DNA of 42,997 nt, taken from positions 25,095-68,091 of the forward strand of contig DUBH01000041.1 in assembly GCA_012960415.1 (NCBI GenBank), read 5' to 3'. The DNA comes from Henriciella sp. GTDB lineage: Bacteria; Pseudomonadota; Alphaproteobacteria; Caulobacterales; Hyphomonadaceae. Numbering within the stretch: position 1 is the stretch's first letter; each line of letters opens with the position of its first letter. Shown here in pieces: positions 24,170 to 32,816 of this stretch. A program made the translations under genes and the position numbers. The notes beneath the pieces were generated by a model, which did not search any database, was not told the origin of the DNA, and saw only the letters and a list, made by a program, of their open reading frames with translations.

Positions 24170-24922
24170 ATGAGCCGAAAAGTTGGCATTGCGATTTTGC
24201 TGGTGGCCTTTGCGCAGTTCGTGGTGCCGATGCTTCCTGCCATTGGGATAGGTGAACCGATCGGCGCACGCGGTGATGTTGCGGTGAGACCGCCTGAACT
24301 GCCGCCCGGCCCCTTCTTCTCAATCTGGAGCCTCATCTTTCTGAGCTACACGATCTTCGCTGTCCTGAGCCTCTGGAAACCAGGCTATCTGGAGCATCGG
24401 CTGGCGATGCCGTTGCTGTTCGCGGGCATCGGCAATCTCGTGTGGATGGTAAGTGCCCAGTCCCTCGCCAACCAATATGCCGATCTCGTGCTGCTGATCC
24501 CGATCCTTGCGTTCAGCTGGCTTGCAGCGCGGCGGCTGCACAGGATGGGTGGGTTCGATGGCACGCTGGCGCGTTTGAATGCCTGCATGCTGACTGGGCT
24601 TTTTTCGGGATGGATCACAGCAGCTTTGTCGATCTCACTCGCGGCGACCTGGCGGGAAGCAGCGGGCCTCGCGCCCAGTGACCATGTGTGGGTTTCGCTC
24701 TGGATCGCTCTGCTGAGCGCTGGCCTTCTCGCCTGGGTCTTTGCCAGCCGGGTCAGCGCGAGCCTCTTTTATTTCGCTGCCCTTGGCTGGGGCATCGCGG
24801 GTATCGCCGTCAATAACTGGTACCTGACAGACATGCACTGGCTGAGCGCCGCGGCGGCGCTGTTCGGTCTCTACATCCTATGGCGGCGCTTGCGCTATGG
24901 CGCACGGCCGTCCTTTGAATGA
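24170..24922 (+). CDS. TspO/MBR-like membrane protein
   Basis: This 250-residue protein is hydrophobic, with about seven predicted helices from residue 4 to the C-terminus, and rich in Trp (SIWSLIF, SLWKPGY, NLVWMVS, WITAAL). The segment LPPGPFFSIWSLIFLSYT recalls the conserved P-x-F-x-W-x-L-I-Y stretch in tryptophan-rich sensory-type proteins. It is longer than classical TspO (about 160 aa) but within the size of related bacterial proteins. Ligands are unknown. It starts four bases after the ligase stop, so it is probably co-transcribed with it. Confidence 0.6.
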   Translation: MSRKVGIAILLVAFAQFVVPMLPAIGIGEPIGARGDVAVRPPELPPGPFFSIWSLIFLSYTIFAVLSLWKPGYLEHRLAMPLLFAGIGNLVWMVSAQSLANQYADLVLLIPILAFSWLAARRLHRMGGFDGTLARLNACMLTGLFSGWITAALSISLAATWREAAGLAPSDHVWVSLWIALLSAGLLAWVFASRVSASLFYFAALGWGIAGIAVNNWYLTDMHWLSAAAALFGLYILWRRLRYGARPSFE

Positions 24923-24925
24923 GGC

Positions 24926-27900
24926 CTAGTTCTTCGCCTCAGTGATGCGCGCATTCAGGCTTTCGATGAGCTGCGGCGATACATTGCCCGTCTCGTTCAG
25001 ACCATTCTCACGCTCATAATTACGGATCGCTGCTTGCGTGCCTCCACCGAGGACACCGTCAGCCGGGCCCGGCTCATGCCCGAGCGCGCCGAGCGCGTTC
25101 TGGACAGCCGCAATCTGCTGGGGCGTCGCTGCACCCTGTGAGGCCTGCTGCGGGAAGATGCCGTTTGCGGCGCGATTAGGACGGGTCGGCGTCCAGCCAG
25201 CAGCACGCGCGCGGATCTGTGCTGCCTGCTCCTGACCAACCGCATTTGTCAGTTCGGCGACTTTTGGCGGAGCTTCGCTATCACCCTGATTGGCTGCAAC
25301 GGCGTACCAGTAAAGCGCTTCGGCCGGGTTTTCGCTGACACCGAGGCCCAGCTCGTGAAGGACGGCGAGGTTGTACTGACCGTCGGTCACGCCGAACTCG
25401 GCTGCCTTGCGAAACCACTCCGCGGCGCCTGCATAGGTCTGCGGGCCGCCTTCGCCTTCGGCATAATAGACGGCGAGGTCATACATGGCTTTGACATTGC
25501 CGCCTGCTGCGCCGCGCTCAGTCCATTCGCGGGCCTTTTCAAGGTCGCGCGGGACGCCGAGGCCGGACTCGTGGAGCTTGGCGAGCCGGTATTGCGCGAC
25601 AGCGAGACCCTGCTCTGCCGCGCGGCGGATCATGGTCGGGCCTGAAGTATAGTCACCTGCTTCGAGCTGGCGCTCACCGAGCTGGTATTGTGCGATCGCG
25701 TCACCGGCGGCAGCGGCCTGCTCGAGCGACTGTCCCTGCGGGATCAGCGCGACGTCAGCAAGCGTGAGCTCCGCCGTTTCTGGCGCGGTCTCAGCGGGCG
25801 CCGCCTCGACAGGATCGCTAACGCCCGCAAGGCTTTCTTCGGCTTCGTTGCTGACACCCTCAGGGGCGCTATCCATTGGCAGCGTACCCTCAAGCGCGTC
25901 GGTGCTCTCTGCCGGTTGCATCGAGTTGACGGTTTCTGATGGGTTCGCACCGGCCTCGTCGTCTGGCGTGCCCGTGCCCCCGACGGGTGCACCAGCCTCT
26001 GCGGAGGTGTCGACTTCGGAAGGCGTACCAGCATTGGCAGGGACCACGACCGATGTTCTAGTCGCAACCTGGGGACGGTTGTCTCCGAGGATCATGTCCT
26101 TGCCGAGGAAGACGCCTGCGCCAACCGCCACAATCGCAACAGCCGCAGCCGCCGGGATCAGCGGGAACTTGCCGGACTTCTCTTCGCGCGGTTCAGCTTT
26201 CTTGCGGCCACGTTTCGGGGCAGCGGCCTTTTGAGGCGTGGCTTCATTCGCGTCGAGCGCAGCCTGCCGCGCGCGGCTGAGATAGTCGTTTCCGCCGCCG
26301 CCGCGCGCCGCTCTGCGAGGCGCAGCACCCCAGTCTGCATCGCCGGATGTGTCCTCATAGGCAGGCTCTTCGCCGGTGAAGGTGTCGTTGCCGCTGTCAT
26401 CGAAGTCAGCGAAATCAGCGAACGGGTCGCTCGACTGCGGCTCATCGGGGAGGTCTGTCTCATAGTCGAAGGCGTCGTGGCTAGCGACAGGTGGCGGCGC
26501 TGCGCGCTCATCCTCGTCGAAGTGGAAGCGCTCATCGAAAGATGGTTCTTTCGCGTGCTGGCGACGGGCGGCCTGCGGCGGAGGCGCCACCGCCTGTTCG
26601 TCGTCTTCCTCCTCGTTGGACATGAACGTCGCGAAGTAGTCATCATCAGCCGTCTGACGGGGAGCTGCTGCTGCGCGCGAGGCTTTCGTACGCGGCGCTG
26701 CAGCATCCTCGAATGCCTCCAGGCGAGCCGCGAGTGACGCAATTGCCTTCTGAACGGGCGAGAGAGAATTGGTCGACCGCTCCTGGATCTCCTCCATCCG
26801 GTCGGAGACACCGCTGAGCGCATCAGACAGGCGCTTCTGCTGCTCGTTGCGCTCTGTTTCGATGCTCTGCTCAAGGTCACGCAGAGAGCGTTCCTGACGA
26901 GCCTGAAGTCGTTGGGAAACGCTGGAAACCTGTTCGCCGACCTGTTCGATCGCCTTTGCGCTGCGCTTTTCGCTCTCGTCGAGGCGTGCCTCGAACTGTT
27001 CAGCCATCTGCTTCAGCTCAGCGCTGAACTTCTCAAGCATGGCATCGCCCTGCCCGCCCGCATTGCCGAGCTGTAGCGTGACATCATGCGACAGTGCGTG
27101 CATGTCCGCGCGCACCGCTTCGATCTGGGCGGCGTAGTCGCGGTCCTCGACCTGCTGGAGTCGCTTGCCGAGATGTTCGGACATCTGACGGACAGCGTGC
27201 TGGACGGCCGCAATCTTTTCCGGTGACACTGCACTGCTTTTGGCAGCGTCGATCTGTCCGCGCAGCGCTGCAATTTCGCTGACAGCCTTGTTGTGGTTGG
27301 CTTCCATACGCTCGCGCAGATCCGCAAACGCTTTTGGGGAAACCGCATCTTTCGCTTCGAAGCGCTGGCGGAGCGTTTCCAAGGCGGCCTGCGATGCGTT
27401 CCAGTTGGTGTCGACGCGCTTGGCGAGGTCATCCACCGAGGTCCGCGACGTGCGACCGGAGGACTCCATGTCCTGTCGGAGCGTCGCGATGGCGGCGAGC
27501 GCGTTGGAATCCTTGCGGTCGACGGCGTCGGCAAGGTTGGAGAGCGAGTCTTTCAGGGCATCGATCTGTTCAGGGCGCGCCGACCTTGTGGCGGCGGCAT
27601 CGATTTCGCTGGCGAGCTTATGGCGCGTGCTTTCAATAGAGGCGCGAAGATCCGCTGAGAGACCTTCGAAGCGGCTTTCAAACTGCTTGCGCAGTGCATT
27701 GGCCGTATCTGGCAGCGCTGTGTCGGCAAGCGCACTCACGCGTTCACTCAGAGCGCCGAACGTCTTGTCGACCTTGTCGAGCGCTTCGTTGGTCTGGGCC
27801 TCGGCCCGGTCGAGACGAGCCTGCAGCGCCTCCACCAGACTTTCCATTGACGTCAGAGATTTGCTGGTTGTGGTCTCGACGGTGTCGAGACGGGTGGTGA

Positions 27901-28693
27901 CGTCATCAAGGCGCGCGAGGCGCTGGGCAACATTGGTTTCAAGGTCGCTGAAGCGGCCGGACAGGTGCTTTGTCGCGCCTTCGGTGCGAAGCTCAGCCTG
28001 CTCAATCTTCTTCGCAAGGCGGGTGGCGGCTTCGTCCAGCGTCTTGTCGATACGTCCTTCGACGCTTGATACGCGTCCACCAAGCTCCTCAAGGCCGGTT
28101 TCCACGCGCCTGCGCATATCCGCCGAACTATCTTTCTGGCGGGAGCTTTCCTCATGGATGTGGGAGGCGAGCTTGCCGAGCGCGCGCTCAAGCGACTTCA
28201 GCGCCTTCACATCACGGCGGCTATCACCGCCATGCTCGATCGATTCGAGTTTTGAGCGCAGGGCGTCATGCGTCGAGCGGATATCCTCGATCACGGTTTC
28301 ATAATTGTTCGAGAGGCCATCGGTGCGGCGCTGCGCATCTTCGAGGCGTTCGGTGAGGCTCATGATTGAGCGGTCGATGCCGCTGAGCGCGACTGCGGAA
28401 CGCGCTTCGACGGCTTCAAGCCGGCCGAGTAGGTCACGGACAAGGCCTGCAGAGCCCGCCCCCGGATAGTCGCCGCCGCCGTCACCGCCGCCTGCCGCAA
28501 GGCGCGGCGCATCGCCCGAGCGCGTGCTCGCGCCCGAACCGCTGACAGTCCCGCCTGGGCCATCGGTTTCCATCTTGAGCATACGGTTAATGTATTCGCT
28601 GATCGTCAGCCCCTCTTCACGGGCCGCTTCCCGTGCGGCTTCGCGTGCGCGCTCGTCGCTCCCCTTCACGCTCCAGGGCCCGTAATTTGACAT
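24926..28693 (-). CDS. podJ: PodJ-like polar localisation protein with SEL1 repeats and peptidoglycan-binding domain
   Basis: This 1255-aa protein starts at 28693, with GAGGAG seven bases upstream. The N-terminal GPWSVKGSDERAREAAREAA motif is typical of alphaproteobacterial PodJ-type proteins. Residues about 80-660 form long coiled coils; 665-840 are acidic and Pro-rich. A membrane helix is at about 846-868 (LIPAAAAVAIVAVGAGVFLG), so the rest is periplasmic. Three to four SEL1 repeats cover about 990-1140 (ARWYAVAANQGDS type), then a PG_binding_1 domain at about 1188-1250 (LGALGHEPGPADGVLG). In Caulobacter PodJ directs polar organelle assembly. This order fits PodJ; a paralogous SEL1 protein is possible. 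Confidence 0.86.
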   Translation of the reverse strand: MSNYGPWSVKGSDERAREAAREAAREEGLTISEYINRMLKMETDGPGGTVSGSGASTRSGDAPRLAAGGGDGGGDYPGAGSAGLVRDLLGRLEAVEARSAVALSGIDRSIMSLTERLEDAQRRTDGLSNNYETVIEDIRSTHDALRSKLESIEHGGDSRRDVKALKSLERALGKLASHIHEESSRQKDSSADMRRRVETGLEELGGRVSSVEGRIDKTLDEAATRLAKKIEQAELRTEGATKHLSGRFSDLETNVAQRLARLDDVTTRLDTVETTTSKSLTSMESLVEALQARLDRAEAQTNEALDKVDKTFGALSERVSALADTALPDTANALRKQFESRFEGLSADLRASIESTRHKLASEIDAAATRSARPEQIDALKDSLSNLADAVDRKDSNALAAIATLRQDMESSGRTSRTSVDDLAKRVDTNWNASQAALETLRQRFEAKDAVSPKAFADLRERMEANHNKAVSEIAALRGQIDAAKSSAVSPEKIAAVQHAVRQMSEHLGKRLQQVEDRDYAAQIEAVRADMHALSHDVTLQLGNAGGQGDAMLEKFSAELKQMAEQFEARLDESEKRSAKAIEQVGEQVSSVSQRLQARQERSLRDLEQSIETERNEQQKRLSDALSGVSDRMEEIQERSTNSLSPVQKAIASLAARLEAFEDAAAPRTKASRAAAAPRQTADDDYFATFMSNEEEDDEQAVAPPPQAARRQHAKEPSFDERFHFDEDERAAPPPVASHDAFDYETDLPDEPQSSDPFADFADFDDSGNDTFTGEEPAYEDTSGDADWGAAPRRAARGGGGNDYLSRARQAALDANEATPQKAAAPKRGRKKAEPREEKSGKFPLIPAAAAVAIVAVGAGVFLGKDMILGDNRPQVATRTSVVVPANAGTPSEVDTSAEAGAPVGGTGTPDDEAGANPSETVNSMQPAESTDALEGTLPMDSAPEGVSNEAEESLAGVSDPVEAAPAETAPETAELTLADVALIPQGQSLEQAAAAGDAIAQYQLGERQLEAGDYTSGPTMIRRAAEQGLAVAQYRLAKLHESGLGVPRDLEKAREWTERGAAGGNVKAMYDLAVYYAEGEGGPQTYAGAAEWFRKAAEFGVTDGQYNLAVLHELGLGVSENPAEALYWYAVAANQGDSEAPPKVAELTNAVGQEQAAQIRARAAGWTPTRPNRAANGIFPQQASQGAATPQQIAAVQNALGALGHEPGPADGVLGGGTQAAIRNYERENGLNETGNVSPQLIESLNARITEAKN

Positions 28694-28879
28694 ACGCGAA
28701 CTCCTCAATTCCGGGGCAGCACTTCTGCAGAAAGCGCATGCCGGATCACCGCATTGATCCACCGATGCCGAGGTTCGTCTTAAAAGGTCGTTAAAATGGT
28801 AAACAGAATGGCCAGATCGATTCAGACATCAGCAGCTGACGCTGCGGAGGGGCTTTACTCTGACGCAAAGGTAAGGCTA

Positions 28880-28898
28880 ACGTTGACGTATACGTAAA
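28880..28898 (+). promoter_or_regulatory. MerR-type operator before the regulator gene
   Basis: TTGACGTATACGTAAA at 28883-28898 is a near-palindrome (inner ACGTATACGT perfect). ACGT occurs three times at exact six-base steps: 28880, 28886 and 28892. The site lies 22 bases before the MerR start and is almost identical to the one at 31383-31398. It resembles the operators recalled for LiuR-type MerR regulators of acyl-CoA metabolism. Confidence 0.7.
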
Positions 28899-28919
28899 TA
28901 ACAAAATCAGGAGGAAGTC

Positions 28920-29399
28920 ATGCCAGACACAGCTACATCCCTTTCGATCTCCGAGAGCCGGACCTATTCGATTTCCGAGCTCGCACGTGAGTTCGGCATC
29001 ACGCCGCGCGCGCTGCGCTTCTATGAGGACAAGGACATGCTGCACCCTGCCCGGGATGGCATGACCCGCGTTTACTCACATCGCGACCGCGCCCGCGTCA
29101 CGATCATCGTTCGCATGAAGCGCCTCGGCCTGCCGCTGGCTGACATCCGCGAAATCCTCGACCTCTACGGCCTTGGCGACAATGAGCGCGCGCAGAAGCG
29201 CAAGACGCTCGAGAAGTTCCGCAACCAGGTCAAGGAATTCGAAAACCAGCGCGAAGACATCGAGATCGCCCTCGGCGAACTCCAGAAGGGCATCGACTGG
29301 CTCGAGAACGATCTGGCCAAGATCGGCCCGGCCAACGACCAGGCCCGCAATGTTGCGGCATATGATGCTGTCGCCCGCAAACAGCTGGACGACGCGTAA
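28920..29399 (+). CDS. MerR-family regulator of acyl-CoA catabolism (LiuR-like)
   Basis: The 159-residue protein has a winged HTH at about 16-85 (YSISELAREFGITPRALRFYEDKDML, then VYSHRDRARVTIIVRMKRLGLPL), followed by a coiled-coil dimer helix rich in Lys, Glu and Gln (about 100-150). No Cys effector pocket is present, so it is not a metal sensor. Such MerR proteins control branched-chain amino-acid and fatty-acid degradation in proteobacteria. It lies directly before two acyl-CoA dehydrogenase genes. Twin operators at 28883 and 31383 suggest autoregulation and control of the downstream genes. An AGGAGGA binding site precedes the ATG. Confidence 0.92.
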   Translation: MPDTATSLSISESRTYSISELAREFGITPRALRFYEDKDMLHPARDGMTRVYSHRDRARVTIIVRMKRLGLPLADIREILDLYGLGDNERAQKRKTLEKFRNQVKEFENQREDIEIALGELQKGIDWLENDLAKIGPANDQARNVAAYDAVARKQLDDA

Positions 29400-29428
29400 G
29401 CCACGCGTAAAATCCGCATAGAACCAAG

Positions 29429-29461
29429 GTAACCGGCCCGTCTTCGCGATGGGCCGGTTAC
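29429..29461 (+). terminator. stem-loop between MerR and acyl-CoA dehydrogenase
   Basis: A perfect 11-bp stem pairs GTAACCGGCCC (29429-29439) with GGGCCGGTTAC (29451-29461) around an 11-base loop. It is followed by ATTGCAATTTC, a poor T-run, so it could terminate the MerR message weakly or act in the leader of the dehydrogenase 33 bases downstream. Confidence 0.55.
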
Positions 29462-29494
29462 ATTGCAATTTCAGACTGAAGAGAGCTTTCACAA

Positions 29495-31276
29495 ATGCCA
29501 CGCTATGACGCGCCGATCCGGGACATGAAATTCATCTTCCACGATGTGCTGGCCCTGCAGAACTATTCCAATCTCGATGGCTTTGCCGATGCGACCCCGG
29601 ACATTGTCGACCAGATCCTGGAAACGAGCGGCAAGTTCGCAAGTGAAGTGCTCTTTCCGCTGAACAGTGTCGGCGACAAGCAGGGCTGCAAGCGCGCCGA
29701 CGACGCTTCAGTGAAAACGCCAGATGGCTTTCCGGACGCCTATAAGCAATTTGTCGAGAATGGCTGGCCGCTCCTGTCGAAGACGCCAGAGATGGGCGGT
29801 CAGGGCCTTCCCCACGCGCTGTCCATCGCTGTCAGCGAGATGATGTCTGCCGCGAATATGGCCTTTGCCATGTATCCCGGCCTGACCTCGGGCGCCTATG
29901 AGGCGCTGATGGCGGGCGGCTCTGACGAGCAGAAGCAGATCTACGGGCCCAAAATGGCGACTGGCGAGTGGGCTGGCACCATGAACCTGACTGAGCCGCA
30001 GTGCGGCACCGACCTTGGCCTCATCAAGACCAAAGCCGTCCCGCAGGGCGACGGCTCCTACAAGCTGTCTGGCCAGAAGATCTGGATTTCCGGCGGTGAG
30101 CAGGACCTGACCGAGAATATCGTCCACCTCGTGCTCGCCCGGATTGAAGGCGCACCTGAAGGCATCAAGGGCATCTCGCTCTTCGTGGTGCCGAAATATT
30201 TCGTGAATGAGGACGGCTCGCTCGGTGATCGCAACAAGGTCTCCTGCGGCGGCCTCGAAGAGAAGATGGGCATTCACGGCAATGCCACCTGCGTGATGAA
30301 TTATGACGAGGCGACCGGCTGGCTGGTCGGCGATGAGCATAAGGGCATGCGCACCATGTTCATCATGATGAACGAAGCACGGCTTGGCGTCGGGATGCAG
30401 GGCCTCGCCCAGGCGGAGGTCGCCTATCAGAATGCCGCTGACTTTGCCCGCGAGCGCCTGCAGAGCCGCGCGCTGTCCGGCCCCAAAGCACCTGAAAAGC
30501 CTGCCGATCCGATCATCGTGCATCCCGATGTGCGCCGGATGCTGATGGACACGCGGGCCTTCATTGAGGGCGCCCGCATGTTCACTTACTGGACGGCGCT
30601 GCACGGTGACCTTCTGCATAAGTCACCTGACGAAAAAGTACGCGAAAAGGCCGGCGACTACATGGCGCTGATGACGCCGGTCGTAAAAGCCTTCCTGACC
30701 GATCGTGGTCTCAAGGCCTGTAATGACGCCCTCCAGCTTCATGGCGGTACCGGTTTCACCAAGGACCAGGGCGTCGAGCAGTATGTGCGCGATGTGCGCA
30801 TTGCCCTCATCTATGAAGGCACGAACGGCATTCAGGCCCTCGATCTGGTCGGCCGCAAGCTGGCGGCCAATGGCGGACGCGCTGTCTTCACTTTCTTCGC
30901 GGAACTTGATGATTTCATCGCTGAGAATGAGGGCGATCAAGAGCTGAAGCCGTTCATTCAGGCACTCAGCACCGCAAAGGGCGAGCTTCAGGAAGCGACC
31001 AGCTGGCTGATGCAGAATGGCATGAGTGACTTCAACAATGCCGGCGCTGCGTCCATGGACTATCTCGAGCTGTTCGGCCTGACGGCGCTTGGCTATATGT
31101 GGGCCAAGATGGCGAAGACCGCGATCGAGAAACGCGGCAGCGACCCCTTCTATGACGACAAGCTCGTCACAGGGCGGTATTATATCAGCCGTATCCTCCC
31201 AGAGACGTCGGCCCATCTGGCCAAGCTGAAAACTGGCGCTGAGCCCCTAATGGCGCTAGCGGCTGACCGGTTCTGA
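29495..31276 (+). CDS. acyl-CoA dehydrogenase with C-terminal extension (FadE/DmdC-like)
   Basis: The 593-residue flavoenzyme desaturates acyl-CoA at the alpha-beta bond, the first step of beta-oxidation. The N-terminal MPRYDAPIRDMKFIFHDVL is characteristic of the long proteobacterial class with an extra C-terminal domain (about 470-590). Flavin and substrate segments include LTEPQCGTDLG and ISGGEQDL. The catalytic base is Glu441 in IYEGTNGIQ. Relatives are annotated as 3-methylmercaptopropionyl-CoA dehydrogenase or as general dehydrogenases; the actual substrate cannot be told from sequence. It follows the MerR regulator and precedes a second dehydrogenase. Confidence 0.92.
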   Translation: MPRYDAPIRDMKFIFHDVLALQNYSNLDGFADATPDIVDQILETSGKFASEVLFPLNSVGDKQGCKRADDASVKTPDGFPDAYKQFVENGWPLLSKTPEMGGQGLPHALSIAVSEMMSAANMAFAMYPGLTSGAYEALMAGGSDEQKQIYGPKMATGEWAGTMNLTEPQCGTDLGLIKTKAVPQGDGSYKLSGQKIWISGGEQDLTENIVHLVLARIEGAPEGIKGISLFVVPKYFVNEDGSLGDRNKVSCGGLEEKMGIHGNATCVMNYDEATGWLVGDEHKGMRTMFIMMNEARLGVGMQGLAQAEVAYQNAADFARERLQSRALSGPKAPEKPADPIIVHPDVRRMLMDTRAFIEGARMFTYWTALHGDLLHKSPDEKVREKAGDYMALMTPVVKAFLTDRGLKACNDALQLHGGTGFTKDQGVEQYVRDVRIALIYEGTNGIQALDLVGRKLAANGGRAVFTFFAELDDFIAENEGDQELKPFIQALSTAKGELQEATSWLMQNGMSDFNNAGAASMDYLELFGLTALGYMWAKMAKTAIEKRGSDPFYDDKLVTGRYYISRILPETSAHLAKLKTGAEPLMALAADRF

Positions 31277-31283
31277 TTTTCGA

Positions 31284-31315
31284 CCCCGAAGCCCGTCAAC
31301 AAACGGGTTTCGGGG
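31284..31315 (+). terminator. stem-loop after the first dehydrogenase
   Basis: CCCCGAAGCCCGT (31284-31296) pairs with ACGGGTTTCGGGG (31303-31315) over 13 bases with one G-T wobble and a six-base loop. It starts eight bases after the stop. There is no U-run behind it, so it may stabilise the 3' end or only attenuate transcription into the next gene. Confidence 0.6.
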
Positions 31316-31382
31316 CTGCTAAAATAGGCGCGCCCTGACGCGGCGTGAGGACTCGTCCCGCAAGAGGACGGGCCTTATAAGA

Positions 31383-31398
31383 TTGACGTGAACGTAAA
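31383..31398 (+). promoter_or_regulatory. MerR-type operator before the second acyl-CoA dehydrogenase
   Basis: TTGACGTGAACGTAAA differs from the site before the MerR gene (28883-28898) only at its two central bases. It lies 42 bases upstream of the ATG at 31440, after the 3' stem-loop of the preceding gene, so a second promoter for the downstream genes probably lies here. Confidence 0.72.
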
Positions 31399-31439
31399 CG
31401 ACAACTTGTCGATGCAGACGCGATAAGAGGGAGATATCG

Positions 31440-32603
31440 ATGCAGGACGTGCTGAACGTACCACCAGCAAAATGGCGCCAGGATGAAGAGGTCTCGATCT
31501 TCTCCGACGCCGTTGGCCAGTTCTTCGAGCGTGAGTGCAAACCGCACGTCGAAGAGTGGCGCAAGCAGGGCTATGTGCCCCGCGAAATGTGGAAAAAGGC
31601 CGGTGAAGCCGGCCTGCTTTGTGCGTCAGTGTCCGAGGAATATGGCGGCGCGGGCGGAGATTTCCGCCACGAAGCGGTGATCATCGAACAGCAGCAGTGG
31701 AAGGGTATCGACGGCTTCGGCATCACCCTGCACAACGCGATCATCGCCCCCTACATCGAGACATTCGGCTCTGAAGAGCAGAAGAAGAAGTGGCTGCCGC
31801 GCCTCGCTTCCGGTGAGCTCATTGCCGCGATCGCCATGACCGAGCCCGGCACCGGTTCTGACCTTCAGGCCGTGAAGACAACGGCAAAGAAGGATGGCAA
31901 TCACTATGTCATCAACGGCCAGAAGACCTTCATCTCGAACGGTCAGACGGCCAATCTTATCGTGACGGTTGCCAAGACCGACCCGGCCAAGGGTGCCAAG
32001 GGCATCTCTCTCGTCGTGGTCGAAACCGACGAAGTCGAAGGCTTCGAGCGTGGTCGCAACCTTGAGAAAATCGGCCAGAAAGCAGCCGACACGTCAGAGC
32101 TTTTCTTCAATGATGTGCGCGTGCCGACCTCAAACCTGCTCGGCCCGGAAGAGGGCCAGGGCTTTGTCCAGCTCATGACGAAGCTACCACAGGAGCGTCA
32201 CGTCATCGGCCTGCAGGGCGTTGGCATGATCGAACGCGCGATTGCCGAAACGACCGCTTATGTGAAGCAGCGCCAGGCCTTTGGCGGCACGATCTGGGAC
32301 TTCCAGAACACGCAGTTCAAACTGGCCGAATGCAAGACCGAAGCGACGGTCGCCAAGGTCTTTGCGGACCACTGCACGCAGCTGCTGATCGAGAACAAGC
32401 TCGATGCGGCGACGGCGTCGATGTCGAAGTACTGGATCTCTGATCTGCAGTGCAAGATCATTGACGAGTGCCTGCAGCTGCACGGCGGCTATGGCTATAT
32501 GGACGAGTACCCGATTGGCCAGATGTATGCCGATGCACGCGTCCAGCGCATCTATGGCGGCGCGAATGAAGTCATGAAGATGCTCATCGCGAGAACGATG
32601 TAG
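31440..32603 (+). CDS. acyl-CoA dehydrogenase (long-chain/isovaleryl type)
   Basis: The 387-aa enzyme is a normal-length FAD acyl-CoA dehydrogenase: SEEYGGAGGD, AIAMTEPGTGSDLQ, ISNGQTANL and a C-terminal LHGGYGYMDEYPIGQMYADARV. The medium-chain catalytic Glu position (IYEGTNE) is IYGGANE here, so Gly373 replaces it. The base is probably Glu252 in KLPQERHVIG, as in long-chain and isovaleryl-CoA dehydrogenases. AGAGGGAGA precedes the start. It begins a run of genes through fadB with short gaps and follows a MerR-type operator. The substrate may be long-chain or branched acyl-CoA. Confidence 0.94.
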   Translation: MQDVLNVPPAKWRQDEEVSIFSDAVGQFFERECKPHVEEWRKQGYVPREMWKKAGEAGLLCASVSEEYGGAGGDFRHEAVIIEQQQWKGIDGFGITLHNAIIAPYIETFGSEEQKKKWLPRLASGELIAAIAMTEPGTGSDLQAVKTTAKKDGNHYVINGQKTFISNGQTANLIVTVAKTDPAKGAKGISLVVVETDEVEGFERGRNLEKIGQKAADTSELFFNDVRVPTSNLLGPEEGQGFVQLMTKLPQERHVIGLQGVGMIERAIAETTAYVKQRQAFGGTIWDFQNTQFKLAECKTEATVAKVFADHCTQLLIENKLDAATASMSKYWISDLQCKIIDECLQLHGGYGYMDEYPIGQMYADARVQRIYGGANEVMKMLIARTM

Positions 32604-32608
32604 CGCAG

Positions 32609-32791
32609 ATGATACGCTGGCTCGGCATAGCGTCCATTATCCTCGGGATCATCTCGGTCCTGATGGGGGCGTATGTCGAGTTTGGCCGTCCAGAGGCGGG
32701 TGTCAGCGGGTTTGCGCCAATCGCGCTCGGCCTTGGCTCACTCGTGATCGGCCTCATCGTCTACCGCCAGTCCAAATACCTGAATAAATGA
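32609..32791 (+). CDS. small two-helix membrane protein in beta-oxidation operon
   Basis: This 60-aa protein starts six bases after the dehydrogenase stop. It has two hydrophobic segments, about 4-26 ([19 protein letters not shown]) and 36-54 ([18 protein letters not shown]), with a short loop and the basic end QSKYLNK. It is probably an inner-membrane hairpin. No family was recognised. Tight placement between acyl-CoA dehydrogenase and thiolase suggests co-expression with the pathway. It may assist membrane association or be a passenger. Confidence 0.72.
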   Translation: MIRWLGIASIILGIISVLMGAYVEFGRPEAGVSGFAPIALGLGSLVIGLIVYRQSKYLNK

Positions 32792-32816
32792 ATGTCCTGA
32801 AAGGAGCTTAATCCAA

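Noticed and set aside
27240-28304. Long open frame on the plus strand opposite the PodJ-like gene (354 codons)
   Set aside because: It mirrors the coiled-coil codons of the real gene, is Ser/Arg/Ala-rich without any domain, and has no binding site.
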